The notes under the pieces: generated by a model
What the model was told of the DNA's origin: nothing
The model's input: the letters and a program-made list of their open reading frames with translations, nothing else
The model's database searches: none
Translations under genes and position numbers: made by a program
Shown here: piece by piece, positions 45,071 through 54,420 of the stretch
How positions within the stretch are numbered: position 1 is the first letter of the stretch
Layout: each line of letters starts with the position of its first letter
NCBI GenBank assembly: GCA_023151255.1
Contig: JAKLJG010000002.1
Span: 1-64,000, forward strand
Length of the DNA: 64,000 nucleotides
From: Cyclobacteriaceae bacterium
GTDB lineage: Bacteria > Bacteroidota > Bacteroidia > Cytophagales > Cyclobacteriaceae
Direction of reading: 5' to 3'

Positions 45071-45227
45071 AAGTTTAGAGTTAAAATCAAAGAGAATTAT
45101 TAACTCAGTATTAAACAAGCAGATAGGTATTTTTTATGCGAGTGGCTATTTAAGCGGTGTTACTTTTTTGTAAACAAAATGTGGAAAGAATTAAAGGTAC
45201 AGTAAACGCATATGCAGCGTAAACGGA

Positions 45228-45235
45228 TATTTTTG
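45228..45235 (+). promoter_or_regulatory. Promoter -7 box (TATTTTTG) for the TonB receptor operon
   Basis: TATTTTTG matches TAnnTTTG and would give a leader of about 31 nt before the ATG at 45270. No TTG at -33 is visible. Confidence 0.45.
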
Positions 45236-45269
45236 AAGGCTTTTTTATGAAAAACTAAACCAAGTATTT

Positions 45270-48200
45270 ATGAGGAGAATTTTACTACTCGCAACCTTTG
45301 CGCTGATAGCCCTGACTGGGGCGATGGGGCAGGGGGTAACAACCGCTTCGATGACCGGAGTTGTTAAGGATACGAAGGGTGAGGCAATACCTGGCGCCAA
45401 CGTGGTAGCCATTCACAATCCCTCGGGTACACAATACGGTGCAGCCACCCGTGCAGACGGCTACTATAATTTTCCGGCCATGCGTGTTGGCGGGCCGTAT
45501 ACGATTACTGTGACCTTTGTCGGTTACAAGGAAGCGAAAGAAGAAAACGTATATCTGCAACTTGGCCAAACGTTGGTACAGAGCTTTGTACTATTGGATG
45601 AGGCAACGGAGCTTTCGGAAGTTGTGATTACCGCTACAAAAGATCCGGTGCTCAACTCCGATAAAATCGGGGCTTCTTCCAACTTCAATACAAACGATAT
45701 TCAACGACTTCCATCTATCGGTCGCGATTTTCGTGATATCACCCGGTTAACACCACAGGCCGGTGGTAGCGCATTTTCTTTTGGCGGAAGAAGTAATTTG
45801 TATAACAACCTTACAATTGACGGTGCAACTGTAAACAATGTGTTCGGTCTGAATCCACTTCCGGCCGGGCAATCAAACACTACTCCGTTTAGCCTTGACG
45901 CCATCCAGGAGATGACCGTTTCACTTTCTCCGTATGATGTTCGGCAGGGTAATTTTACAGGTGCAGGCATTAGCGCGGTAACACGTAGTGGAACAAATGA
46001 CTACTCCGGTTCGGCTTACTACTTCTTCCGCAACGAAGGCTTGGCCGGCAAGAAAGTGGATGGCCAGGAAATCCCTGTTCCTGAATTCAAATTCCAGAAC
46101 TACGGTGTTCGTATTGGTGGTCCCATCATTAAAAACAAAGCATTCTTCTTTGCCAATATTGAGTGGGAAACACGCACCGACCCCTTTTACACCAACCCGG
46201 TTAGGGCAAACAGCAGTGAATCCACTGTCGGAAAAACCCAGGGAACGGATGATAATGATCCGGAAACCGGATTGGCGGGTTTGCGTCAGTTTTTAATTGA
46301 CAACTACGGTTATGATCCGGGTGTGTATAAGAACTTCACCCGCGAAACCAACAGCTTGCGTTATGTTGTACGGTTGGATTACAACCTGAGCCAGAATCAT
46401 AAATTAACTGTTCGTGGTAATGCTACTAACGCTTTTCAGGATCAACCACCAAGCGCATCAGGTGGTTTTGTTGGAGGTCCTCCCGGTGGCCGTGGTAACA
46501 ACAATAACGTGTTGTCGTTTTCATCCTCGTACTACCGCATCAACAACAACCAATATTCAGTAACAGCCGAATTGAACTCCGTGCTCGGTGAAGGCAAGTA
46601 TTCCAATAATCTCGTTGTTGGATATAGTGCGTTCCGCGATTATCGTGAAAATGCCGGAGGCCAATCTGTTCCTGATTTTCCGTTGGTAGATATAATCGGC
46701 CCTAATGGCCAAAACATGACTTCGTTTGGACCTGACCCGTTTACAAAAAACAACCTGCTCAACCAGGATGTAATCCAGATAAACGACAATTTTTCAATCT
46801 ATAAAAAGAACCATGTAATTACGGTTGGTACGGCCAATGAATTATACAAATTCAAAAACCGCTTTACAGCTATCGTAAATGGGGTTTACCGGTACAACAG
46901 TCTAGCTGATTTCTATGCCGATGCCACACCGGCTACTACAGCCACGGCAAGACCTTCGCAATACACGATTCAATACATAGCGGTTCCGGGTGGTGCTGAT
47001 GCTACAGCCGTTGAGTGGTCGGCCCTTCAGCTTGGTTTCTTTGTGCAGGATGAGTATACTGGAATCAACAAGGTTAAAATAACAGGCGGCTTGAGGGTTG
47101 ATATTCCAACCTACCTCACCGATTTGCCGGTGAACAATTATGTTAACCAGTTGGACTTCAGAGGTGAACAGTTACGCATTGGTGGTTGGCCCGAAGTAAG
47201 GCCGTTGTGGTCGCCCCGCGTAGGTATTAACTGGGATGTTAACGGTGACCGTTCAACCCAGATACGTGGTGGTACGGGCGTGCTTACCGGTCGCGTTCCG
47301 TTTGTGTGGCTCTCCAATGCAGTTAGTAACAACGGATTGTACTTTGGTCAATTCAATTCAACAGCCGTTCCGTTTGATGTGACCGGTGATGGATTCCCAT
47401 ACAATTTCTCAACAACTCCTTATGTCGCTACTCCGGAACAATTTGCTGACCTGGATGCCGGAATGCCGGCATTGATAACCAATCCGCTTGACCGGAATTT
47501 TGGCAGGCCATCGGTAGTTGCCGGTATTAACACGCTCGCTAAAAACTTCCGCTTCCCGCAAGTATGGCGAAGCAATGTAGCCATTGATCAGAAGCTTCCT
47601 TTTGGCATTGTTGGAACGCTGGAATTCATAGTAACCAAAGACATAAATGCAGTATTCATCCGCGATGCCAACATCGCTCCGGCAGTTGCCAAACTGAATG
47701 GCGATGGTCGTCCGCTCTTTGGTGCTGTGCCCGGCAATACAACATTGGATCGTGCCATTATTGCCAACGACAGACGTGTACAGGGTGATGTAAGCCAGGC
47801 TCTTGTGCTTGACAATACCAATAAAGGCCATCAATGGAGCGTGACTACTCAATTCAGAAAAAGCTTCGGCAGAGACTTTGAACTGTCGCTGGCTTATACA
47901 TATACCGATGCACGTGAAGTTAACCCGCAGAGCGCTTCAACGGCCGGGAGCATTTTCAGTTCGCAGGCACATGTTAACGGGCCTAACAACCCTGAATTGT
48001 CGTATGCCGGAACGTTAACACCCCATCGGGTAATTGCCTATGGATCATATCGTAAGGAGTACGCCAAAAACTTTGCTACTACGTTAGGCTTTAGTCTTGA
48101 AGCCCGTTCCGGAAACAATTTTTCATACACCTACCAGGGCGACCCTAACAGCGATGGAATTGCAGGTAACGACCTGATCTATATTCCCAGGAATCAATCT

Positions 48201-48713
48201 GAAATTGTGTTGAGCACTGGCAGTGCAAATGACACCCGGTCGTTAGATGAAATTTGGACCCAACTTGATAACTACATTAAGCAGGACAAATATCTGAACA
48301 GCCGCAGGGGCCAGTTTGCCGAAAGGAATGGTGCAGTGGCTCCGTGGGTGAATTTCCTCAGCCTCAACTTCCTCCAGGATTTTTATATGGATTTCGGTGG
48401 AAGAAAACATACGCTTCAGTTTTCAGCCACTATCGAGAACTTCCTGAATATGATAAACTCGGAGTGGGGCCTTATTAAGAACCCCGCACGTACCCAGGTA
48501 ATACGATTCCTCGGGTATGAGTCTCCTCATACCGCTGGCACGGTAACCGCACCGGTTGATGGTAACGGTAACCCATGGACGGCAACCACAGGAAAGCCCG
48601 TGTATACCTTTGATACGAATGCGGATGGCACGGCATTGAGTGATTCATACATTCCGCTACAAACAGTAGGTGGTCGCTGGCAGGTGCAATTTGGTTTCCG
48701 TTACATCTTTTAA
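45270..48713 (+). CDS. TonB-dependent receptor, Oar-like
   Basis: This 1,147-residue outer-membrane protein has a signal peptide (1-20), a carboxypeptidase-regulatory-like beta-sandwich (about 25-115; GVVKDTKGEAIPGANVV), a TonB plug (about 125-240; FSFGGRSNLYNNLTIDGATVNN) and a 22-stranded-type barrel ending in RYIF. The lack of a SusD neighbour and the resemblance to Myxococcus Oar suggest a receptor for proteins or peptides rather than glycans. It is followed after 11 bp by a DUF4397 lipoprotein and then a FAS1 lipoprotein, which look like accessory surface proteins in one operon. Confidence 0.92.
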   Translation: MRRILLLATFALIALTGAMGQGVTTASMTGVVKDTKGEAIPGANVVAIHNPSGTQYGAATRADGYYNFPAMRVGGPYTITVTFVGYKEAKEENVYLQLGQTLVQSFVLLDEATELSEVVITATKDPVLNSDKIGASSNFNTNDIQRLPSIGRDFRDITRLTPQAGGSAFSFGGRSNLYNNLTIDGATVNNVFGLNPLPAGQSNTTPFSLDAIQEMTVSLSPYDVRQGNFTGAGISAVTRSGTNDYSGSAYYFFRNEGLAGKKVDGQEIPVPEFKFQNYGVRIGGPIIKNKAFFFANIEWETRTDPFYTNPVRANSSESTVGKTQGTDDNDPETGLAGLRQFLIDNYGYDPGVYKNFTRETNSLRYVVRLDYNLSQNHKLTVRGNATNAFQDQPPSASGGFVGGPPGGRGNNNNVLSFSSSYYRINNNQYSVTAELNSVLGEGKYSNNLVVGYSAFRDYRENAGGQSVPDFPLVDIIGPNGQNMTSFGPDPFTKNNLLNQDVIQINDNFSIYKKNHVITVGTANELYKFKNRFTAIVNGVYRYNSLADFYADATPATTATARPSQYTIQYIAVPGGADATAVEWSALQLGFFVQDEYTGINKVKITGGLRVDIPTYLTDLPVNNYVNQLDFRGEQLRIGGWPEVRPLWSPRVGINWDVNGDRSTQIRGGTGVLTGRVPFVWLSNAVSNNGLYFGQFNSTAVPFDVTGDGFPYNFSTTPYVATPEQFADLDAGMPALITNPLDRNFGRPSVVAGINTLAKNFRFPQVWRSNVAIDQKLPFGIVGTLEFIVTKDINAVFIRDANIAPAVAKLNGDGRPLFGAVPGNTTLDRAIIANDRRVQGDVSQALVLDNTNKGHQWSVTTQFRKSFGRDFELSLAYTYTDAREVNPQSASTAGSIFSSQAHVNGPNNPELSYAGTLTPHRVIAYGSYRKEYAKNFATTLGFSLEARSGNNFSYTYQGDPNSDGIAGNDLIYIPRNQSEIVLSTGSANDTRSLDEIWTQLDNYIKQDKYLNSRRGQFAERNGAVAPWVNFLSLNFLQDFYMDFGGRKHTLQFSATIENFLNMINSEWGLIKNPARTQVIRFLGYESPHTAGTVTAPVDGNGNPWTATTGKPVYTFDTNADGTALSDSYIPLQTVGGRWQVQFGFRYIF

Positions 48714-48724
48714 GCAGCACAGTT

Positions 48725-49807
48725 ATGAAAACAGTTATGATAAAATATATGAATTTGAAAACCCTGGCTAAAGCTTGTGCTTTTTCAATGGTAGCTTTTT
48801 GGGCCTGTGAAGATCCTGAATATATTACCGCGGTACCTAACCCACAACCTTCAGGATTCAGCGCTAACTTTTTGTTTGTGAATGTTGCACCTGATGCTCC
48901 ATCGCTGGACATGTTTGTCAACAACACAAAAACCGGAACCAGTGCAGCATTTGGTACAGGACAGGCCGGTTATACGGCTGTTAAAATTACTTCGAGTGGT
49001 GCCGGAGGGCTTACTACCAATACCAATATCCGGGCAAGAGCGACTTCAGGAACAATTGGGGGTGTGCTTGGATCGAGTGACGCGCTATACAGGGCTGGCA
49101 ATAATAATGCGAACAATTTTTCAGCGATAAATGGTGCGCGGTATTCACTTTTTGCGCTTGATACCATTACACGACCCAAGCCCGTGCGCAAACTCAATGC
49201 CTCTAACTTTGGCGACACCACGTTTTTTAACCCGTTAACGGGGGGATACATTTCAGTTGTTGAGAAAGCAGCACTATCGCCCGATCAGAAGGCAAAGGTT
49301 GTACCTATTGGTGTAGTTCCTTTAGGTTCAAGTGATCCGGGGGGTGTTCGGTTTTACCTGGTTCGTGATATTTTCCCTGCGTTTACTGCAGGAAATGTAA
49401 CACAATCCGCTATTAGACTGGTACAGGCTTCACCCCGTAATTACACGCAAGGGCTTTGGGTACGACTGAACCCTGTTACAACCGGATCAATTATTTCATT
49501 GGGTTCAAATGTGCCATACATACTGAGTTTCGCCACACCAACAGGAGGCGCTAACTTCAGCCCTTCAGTAGGTTCACGCACTGTTGTTACCACGGCCGTA
49601 AACTTTACACTCCAGAATACCAATATTGCTGGTGTTCCTAATGACTATACTGTTGAGGTTGCTACGGATGCCGGCTTCACTAACATTATTCACACCAGTG
49701 CCCCCGTGCAGTTCCTTGTTGATAAGGTTTATACGGTGGTTATCCGAGGCGTAGAAGGTGGCACCGGAAACCGTGCGCTCGGTGTTACAGTTGTTCAACA
49801 CAATTAA
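48725..49807 (+). CDS. DUF4397-domain lipoprotein
   Basis: This 360-residue protein has an N-terminal leader with a possible lipidation Cys at 28 (AFWAC, with Trp at an unusual lipobox position). Two DUF4397 modules follow; the clearest start is FVNVAPDAPSLDMFVNN. The module is a beta-sandwich found on secreted proteins, of unknown function. The gene lies between the TonB receptor and the FAS1 gene with gaps of 11 and 2 bp, so all three are co-expressed. In-frame ATG codons at 48737 and 48749 are alternative starts. Confidence 0.85.
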   Translation: MKTVMIKYMNLKTLAKACAFSMVAFWACEDPEYITAVPNPQPSGFSANFLFVNVAPDAPSLDMFVNNTKTGTSAAFGTGQAGYTAVKITSSGAGGLTTNTNIRARATSGTIGGVLGSSDALYRAGNNNANNFSAINGARYSLFALDTITRPKPVRKLNASNFGDTTFFNPLTGGYISVVEKAALSPDQKAKVVPIGVVPLGSSDPGGVRFYLVRDIFPAFTAGNVTQSAIRLVQASPRNYTQGLWVRLNPVTTGSIISLGSNVPYILSFATPTGGANFSPSVGSRTVVTTAVNFTLQNTNIAGVPNDYTVEVATDAGFTNIIHTSAPVQFLVDKVYTVVIRGVEGGTGNRALGVTVVQHN

Positions 49808-49809
49808 TC

Positions 49810-50940
49810 TTGAAAGTCATGAAGAGATATACCAGAATCTATACCATCGTAACGGCCATTGTTGTTGTAAGCCTGGCCTTTGTTGCGGGATGTTCGGAGT
49901 TCGAGCAGCCTGAGCCGGCCAGCGGACCAACTATTGTTGAGGTAGCATCCACGCACCCGGATTTAAACATCCTTTTTGCAGCACTCAAACGAACTGGCCT
50001 GGCTAGTTCATATAACAATGTAAACTCCGGAAACTTTACAGTTTTTGCACCTCACGATAGCGCCTTTACAGTGTTTTTCAGGGCGCAATTGAATCAACCG
50101 GCTCTGGATGAGATTGATGTGATAAACTACATCAATACTACAATGTCCACCACATCAACTGTTACCATAGCCGCATTAACCACCCGACTGAACTACCACA
50201 TCTTCAGCAGTGAACTGACTTCAGCGCAGATTACCGGAGGCCAGGTGTTTACTACCCAGCAAGGAGCCCGGCTTTCTATTTCAAAAGTCGGTTCGCAGGT
50301 GTTGTTAAATGCCAACAATGCCGGTACAGGAGCCGGCAATGGTGCCAAAGTAATAACCACTGATATTGATGCCTCAAATGGGGTAATCCATACAGTTAAC
50401 AAGGTGCTCAATCCGGTTACAACAGCAAGTGCCATGGCAAGTTTGGGTATTAGCATAAACTACGGAACAAACCCGCCAACTATTACACCTTCATTGGCTG
50501 CGGCTGAAGCGGCTGCAGATGGTAACGCGGCTGATTTTGATATCCTGATATATGCCATTATAAAAGGCGAAATGGCAACCACCTTGTTGCCGAACACAAC
50601 ACCGCTCCCGGATTTTACCCTATTCACCGCTAATGATGGCCGGTGGTTGGCCGAGCTTGCTGCCGCGACAGAAGTGGATGCCATTGCCGCATTGAAAGCG
50701 ATGACAGCAGCTGAAGTAGGAAATAAGGTGAAGAACCAGGTTGTTGCAGGAAGAGTGTTGTCTACTGACTTGAGCAACGGGCAAACAGTAAACACACTTT
50801 TGACTGGTAAATCCTTTACCATAACTATTTCAGGATCCACTATTACATTAACCGATGGGGCCAATAACCCCGATGTAACAACAGCTAACATATTGACCAA
50901 TGCCGGTGTTCTTCATCGCATTGACGATGTATTGAAGTGA
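49810..50940 (+). CDS. Fasciclin (FAS1) lipoprotein with two FAS1 domains
   Basis: This 376-residue protein has a clear lipoprotein signal (AFVAGC, Cys 28) and then two FAS1 adhesion domains (about 38-205 and 225-375). Domain landmarks are NFTVFAPHDSAF and DFTLFTANDGRW, each ending in an H-R/T-I/V-D/N-VL-like strand (VIHTVNKVL, VLHRIDDVLK). FAS1 domains mediate cell-cell or cell-matrix adhesion. It is the last gene of the TonB receptor operon and is followed by a terminator. A second ATG at 49819 may be the true start. Confidence 0.93.
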   Translation: MKVMKRYTRIYTIVTAIVVVSLAFVAGCSEFEQPEPASGPTIVEVASTHPDLNILFAALKRTGLASSYNNVNSGNFTVFAPHDSAFTVFFRAQLNQPALDEIDVINYINTTMSTTSTVTIAALTTRLNYHIFSSELTSAQITGGQVFTTQQGARLSISKVGSQVLLNANNAGTGAGNGAKVITTDIDASNGVIHTVNKVLNPVTTASAMASLGISINYGTNPPTITPSLAAAEAAADGNAADFDILIYAIIKGEMATTLLPNTTPLPDFTLFTANDGRWLAELAAATEVDAIAALKAMTAAEVGNKVKNQVVAGRVLSTDLSNGQTVNTLLTGKSFTITISGSTITLTDGANNPDVTTANILTNAGVLHRIDDVLK

Positions 50941-50962
50941 TCCATTCGTGTATTTTCTTTAT

Positions 50963-50989
50963 AAAAAGAGGCCTACGGGGCCTCTTTTT
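50963..50989 (+). terminator. Terminator after the TonB receptor/FAS1 operon
   Basis: An 11-bp stem with arms aaaaagaggcc (50963-50973) and ggcctcttttt (50979-50989) is followed by further T residues, 22 bp after the FAS1 stop. Confidence 0.9.
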
Positions 50990-51019
50990 ATTTTATGCTT
51001 CTTTCAGTAACTTCCGAAT

Positions 51020-52444
51020 ATGCTGCCGCGACTTATTACGTGTACGCTTCCGGTTTTTCTTTTGGTGGTTGCCTGCGGCAGGCTTTCGGATGGAACTGAT
51101 TCAGTTACCGAAGTAAACATCGATCTGGACGACATACGAAAGCGTGGATTTATAAATGCCTTAGTTGACAATAATTCGTACAGCTATTTTATATATCGCG
51201 GCCGCGCAATGGGTTTTGAGTATGAGTTGCTGCGCCTTTTTGCCAACTACCTGCAGGTGGATTTACGAATCAAAATTGAATCGGGCATTGAACAGGCCAT
51301 CAATCGGCTTAAAAGCGGGGATGGCGATATCCTGGCCTTTCCGCTGGCTATCACCAATGAGCGCACCGGCCGTATAGCATTTACTAAACCGTTGTTTGAA
51401 ACCTACCAGGTATTGGTACAACGCAAACCCGAAAACTGGCGTACACTCACAGCCGATGAAATCAACCGGCAGGTCGTGCGTAAACCAGCCGGGCTTATTA
51501 ACCGCGAAGTTTTCGTTAGGCCAAACTCCAGTTTTGAACAGCGCCTGCGTAATTTATCTGCAGAAACCGGAGGAGATATTCTGATTCGCACCGACAGTGC
51601 CAACAAAAGCACCGAAGATTTTATAAAAGCAGTTGCCGTAGGTGAAATAGATTATACGGTTGCCGATCAATTTATTGCACAGGTTAGCAAAAGCTATTAC
51701 CCGAATCTTGACATTGAAACAGTATTAAGCCTGCCCCAGCAAATTGCCTGGTCGGTGCGGAATACGTCCCCTCAGTTGTTACTGGCTTTTAATGAGTGGC
51801 TCACGCAAATCAAGAAAGAACCGACTTTTATGGTTATCTATAACCGGTATTTTAAAAATCCGCGAACCTCCCTTATTCGTATGCAAAGCGATTACTCTTC
51901 GTTGGGAGGTAATAAAATTTCACCTTATGATGAACTGATTAAGCAGGGTGCTGAAAAACTGGGGTGGGATTGGCGCTTGCTGGCAGCGGTCATTTATCAG
52001 GAATCAAAATTTGATCCGGAAGGGGAATCATGGGCAGGTGCCAAAGGATTGATGCAACTGATGCCGGAAACAGCTAAACGCTTTGGCGTCAGCAATCCAA
52101 ATGATCCAAACCAAAGCATACGCGCAGGTGTAAACTACCTCAAACATCTTGACCAGTACTGGCTAAAAGAAGTAACTGATGAGCAGGAACGCATCCGGTT
52201 CGTACTGGCTTCATACAATGCCGGCCTCTCGCACATTATTGATGCCAGAAAACTGACTATTAAATACGGTGGTAATCCGAATGTATGGAGCGAAGTAGAA
52301 TCTTTCCTGCTTAAAAAATCCAATCCGGCTTATTACAAAGATCCTGTGGTAATGGCCGGCTATTGCAAGTGCGAAGAACCGGTGAATTATGTTAAGGAAA
52401 TTTTTGAGCGATTCGAGGAATACCAACTTCACATAACCAGTTAA
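51020..52444 (+). CDS. mltF: Membrane-bound lytic murein transglycosylase F
   Basis: This 474-residue lipoprotein (VVAC, Cys 19) cleaves the glycan strands of peptidoglycan. A periplasmic solute-binding-like domain (about 30-275; GFEYELLRLFANYL) is followed by an SLT domain (about 300-430). That domain has the catalytic Glu at 328 (IYQESKFDP), GAKGLMQLMPETA and LASYNAGLSHI. This two-domain layout defines MltF. It appears to be transcribed alone. Confidence 0.94.
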   Translation: MLPRLITCTLPVFLLVVACGRLSDGTDSVTEVNIDLDDIRKRGFINALVDNNSYSYFIYRGRAMGFEYELLRLFANYLQVDLRIKIESGIEQAINRLKSGDGDILAFPLAITNERTGRIAFTKPLFETYQVLVQRKPENWRTLTADEINRQVVRKPAGLINREVFVRPNSSFEQRLRNLSAETGGDILIRTDSANKSTEDFIKAVAVGEIDYTVADQFIAQVSKSYYPNLDIETVLSLPQQIAWSVRNTSPQLLLAFNEWLTQIKKEPTFMVIYNRYFKNPRTSLIRMQSDYSSLGGNKISPYDELIKQGAEKLGWDWRLLAAVIYQESKFDPEGESWAGAKGLMQLMPETAKRFGVSNPNDPNQSIRAGVNYLKHLDQYWLKEVTDEQERIRFVLASYNAGLSHIIDARKLTIKYGGNPNVWSEVESFLLKKSNPAYYKDPVVMAGYCKCEEPVNYVKEIFERFEEYQLHITS

Positions 52445-52447
52445 CGG

Positions 52448-53002
52448 TCAGCGGCTTTTCGGGTTATCAATAGCGGTACGCGGAAATTGAGATAAATCAA
52501 ATAACCTGACGATGCCGTGGAGTGTTTCAAGGTCAATGCGTTCACCGGCAAGTGTTAGGTAAAACCGGTCGGAAATCCCAAGCAGAATTTGTGAAGTGTT
52601 GTTGATTTTGTTAAACGATTCCCTCCCGATGCAATCGTTCAGTTCAATGAACCGGCTTATCACCGAATCGTTTTCTATCGTGGGCATATCTTTCCATTTG
52701 TTGGTAGCCTGGCTGTACATGATCAGCGCATTGTTGTAGTCGAACAGCAGGATTTTAATTTTGCGTTTGCTTTTGCTGAAAGATTGCTCGGCCAGTGAAT
52801 AGGAGAGTGTTCCTATTTTTATCAATCGGGTTACAGGTCTGCTCTGGGTAGTAAATCCTTCAATTTCTTTCGGTAAAAGTTTCTTCATCTCTTCAGGCAA
52901 TAGAACGGGCCGCTCCTGGGCATGAAGGCAGCACCAGGTAATGAAAAACAGAGAGGGAATTAATGAACCGGTACGGGAAGGGTTAAGAATAGGGGATGCC
53001 AC
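52448..53002 (-). CDS. Exported protein of unknown function
   Basis: This frame encodes 184 residues. A hydrophobic segment (about 12-29, SLIPSLFFITWCCLHAQ) looks like a signal peptide. The mature part begins with a proline-rich stretch (ERPVLLPEEMKKLLPKEIEGF). It then has strands and helices resembling small secreted Bacteroidota proteins with a quinoprotein-like or NTF2-like size. I cannot name a family. It follows kmo on the minus strand by 27 bp and may be the last gene of the kynurenine operon. Its stop is 3 bp from the converging mltF stop. Confidence 0.65.
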   Translation of the reverse strand: MASPILNPSRTGSLIPSLFFITWCCLHAQERPVLLPEEMKKLLPKEIEGFTTQSRPVTRLIKIGTLSYSLAEQSFSKSKRKIKILLFDYNNALIMYSQATNKWKDMPTIENDSVISRFIELNDCIGRESFNKINNTSQILLGISDRFYLTLAGERIDLETLHGIVRLFDLSQFPRTAIDNPKSR

Positions 53003-53029
53003 TCATCCGAAGATAGTAATTAAGTCATA

Positions 53030-54364
53030 TTATCCCAACCGGTTTACAATATCTTCAAGGTTGAAGGTTTCCCATTTTGTTTTAATACCGGGTATTTGCA
53101 TCACTTCATCCATAATGGCTTTTTGTTTTTGCCCGGTTGCGTAAGCATGCGAGTATCGTAAATCATCACGAAAGGTGACCATGGTGTATAGGGGTATCCA
53201 CTTGTCGGGGTAGAGTTCGTGTAGCCTGGCTTCTATTTTCTTTCGCAATAGAAAATCTTCATCAGCTACTAGGTCACGCATTTCAACAAAATTATCCAGC
53301 GCAAGTTGTGCAATGGCATCGGCATCGGGCTTACGCGAGCGCTCAAATTCAGGCAACACGGTTTTCCAGTTATCTCCATGGTTATCCAGTAGCTCATTGA
53401 GTACCCGGCAATCTTCAAAGCCTGCATTCATACCTTGGCCGAAGAAGGGAACAATACCGTGGGCTGCATCGCCAATGAGCAGCGTTTTGTTTCGGTGCCA
53501 CGGATAGCAATAGATGGTTACCAGCGAAGAAGTAGGGTTATCCCGGAAGTCTTCCTGCAGGGTGGGCATCATGGGAACGGCATCGGCAAAGTGTTTTTCA
53601 AAAAAATGCTGAATGGCTTCTGTTGATTTAAGATTGGCAAATGAGTTGGTGCCTTCAAAGGGAAGAAACAGCGTGCACGTAAATGTTTTGTTCGGATTAG
53701 GCAATGCAATGAGCATAAAACTTTCGCGTGGCCAGATGTGCAAGGCGTTGGGCTCTATCAGAAATTCACCGGTATCTCCTGCCGGAATGCGCAATTCTTT
53801 GTACGCGTGTTCAATGTAAGTTTGTTTAAATTCAAACCGGTCGGTGAGTTGCATAGCCCATCGGACAGCGGAGAAGGCGCCATCGGCCCCGATAATCAGA
53901 TCGAATGTTTTATGTTTAATCGCCTCGTGGTGCTGGAGGATGAGTTCGGTTTTATCGAAGTTCACACTCAGGCACCGGTGCTCGAAGGTAAAATCAACAC
54001 CAGCTTTTTCCGCCTCGGTCATCAGCACCATGTTCAGACCTCCGCGCGACACCGAGTTGATAAACTGGCCCTTTTTACCATAGGGCTGAAAGTTGGTTTT
54101 GCCTTGTTCATCGTGTACCATCCGGCCGTGCATGGGTATGGCATTTTGCTTCAGCACTTCGGCAAGGCCCACTTCTTCGAGTGCCCGGATGCCGCGGTTG
54201 CTTAAGGCCAGGTTAATGGATCGCCCGCCTTCAATTAAGTGTTTGCGCATATCAAGCCTGCGCTCAAATACTGAAACGTTATAACCCCTGCGTGCCAGGT
54301 AAATAGACAACAACGAGCCAACAAGCCCGGCACCGATAATCGCAATGTTTTTGATTTCCTTCAT
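53030..54364 (-). CDS. kmo: Kynurenine 3-monooxygenase
   Basis: This 444-residue FAD enzyme hydroxylates kynurenine to 3-hydroxykynurenine with NADPH and O2. The FAD motif is IIGAGLVGS (residues 9-17), followed by GRSINLALSNRGIRAL; the second flavin motif is LIGDAAHGIVPFFGQGMNAGFED. I chose the ATG at 54364 because the Rossmann strand follows directly; the longer frame adds eight residues. It lies 56 bp downstream of kynU on the same strand. No C-terminal membrane helix like that of mammalian KMO is seen. Confidence 0.95.
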   Translation of the reverse strand: MKEIKNIAIIGAGLVGSLLSIYLARRGYNVSVFERRLDMRKHLIEGGRSINLALSNRGIRALEEVGLAEVLKQNAIPMHGRMVHDEQGKTNFQPYGKKGQFINSVSRGGLNMVLMTEAEKAGVDFTFEHRCLSVNFDKTELILQHHEAIKHKTFDLIIGADGAFSAVRWAMQLTDRFEFKQTYIEHAYKELRIPAGDTGEFLIEPNALHIWPRESFMLIALPNPNKTFTCTLFLPFEGTNSFANLKSTEAIQHFFEKHFADAVPMMPTLQEDFRDNPTSSLVTIYCYPWHRNKTLLIGDAAHGIVPFFGQGMNAGFEDCRVLNELLDNHGDNWKTVLPEFERSRKPDADAIAQLALDNFVEMRDLVADEDFLLRKKIEARLHELYPDKWIPLYTMVTFRDDLRYSHAYATGQKQKAIMDEVMQIPGIKTKWETFNLEDIVNRLG

Positions 54365-54420
54365 AACGGGAGGAAGATACGTGAACAACGTTTTAAAAAT
54401 ACTGACAAAGGTCAGTTAAT

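Noticed and set aside
53844-54284. Several plus-strand ORFs within kmo and neighbouring genes
   Set aside because: They are antisense shadows of the kynurenine genes with low-complexity products.
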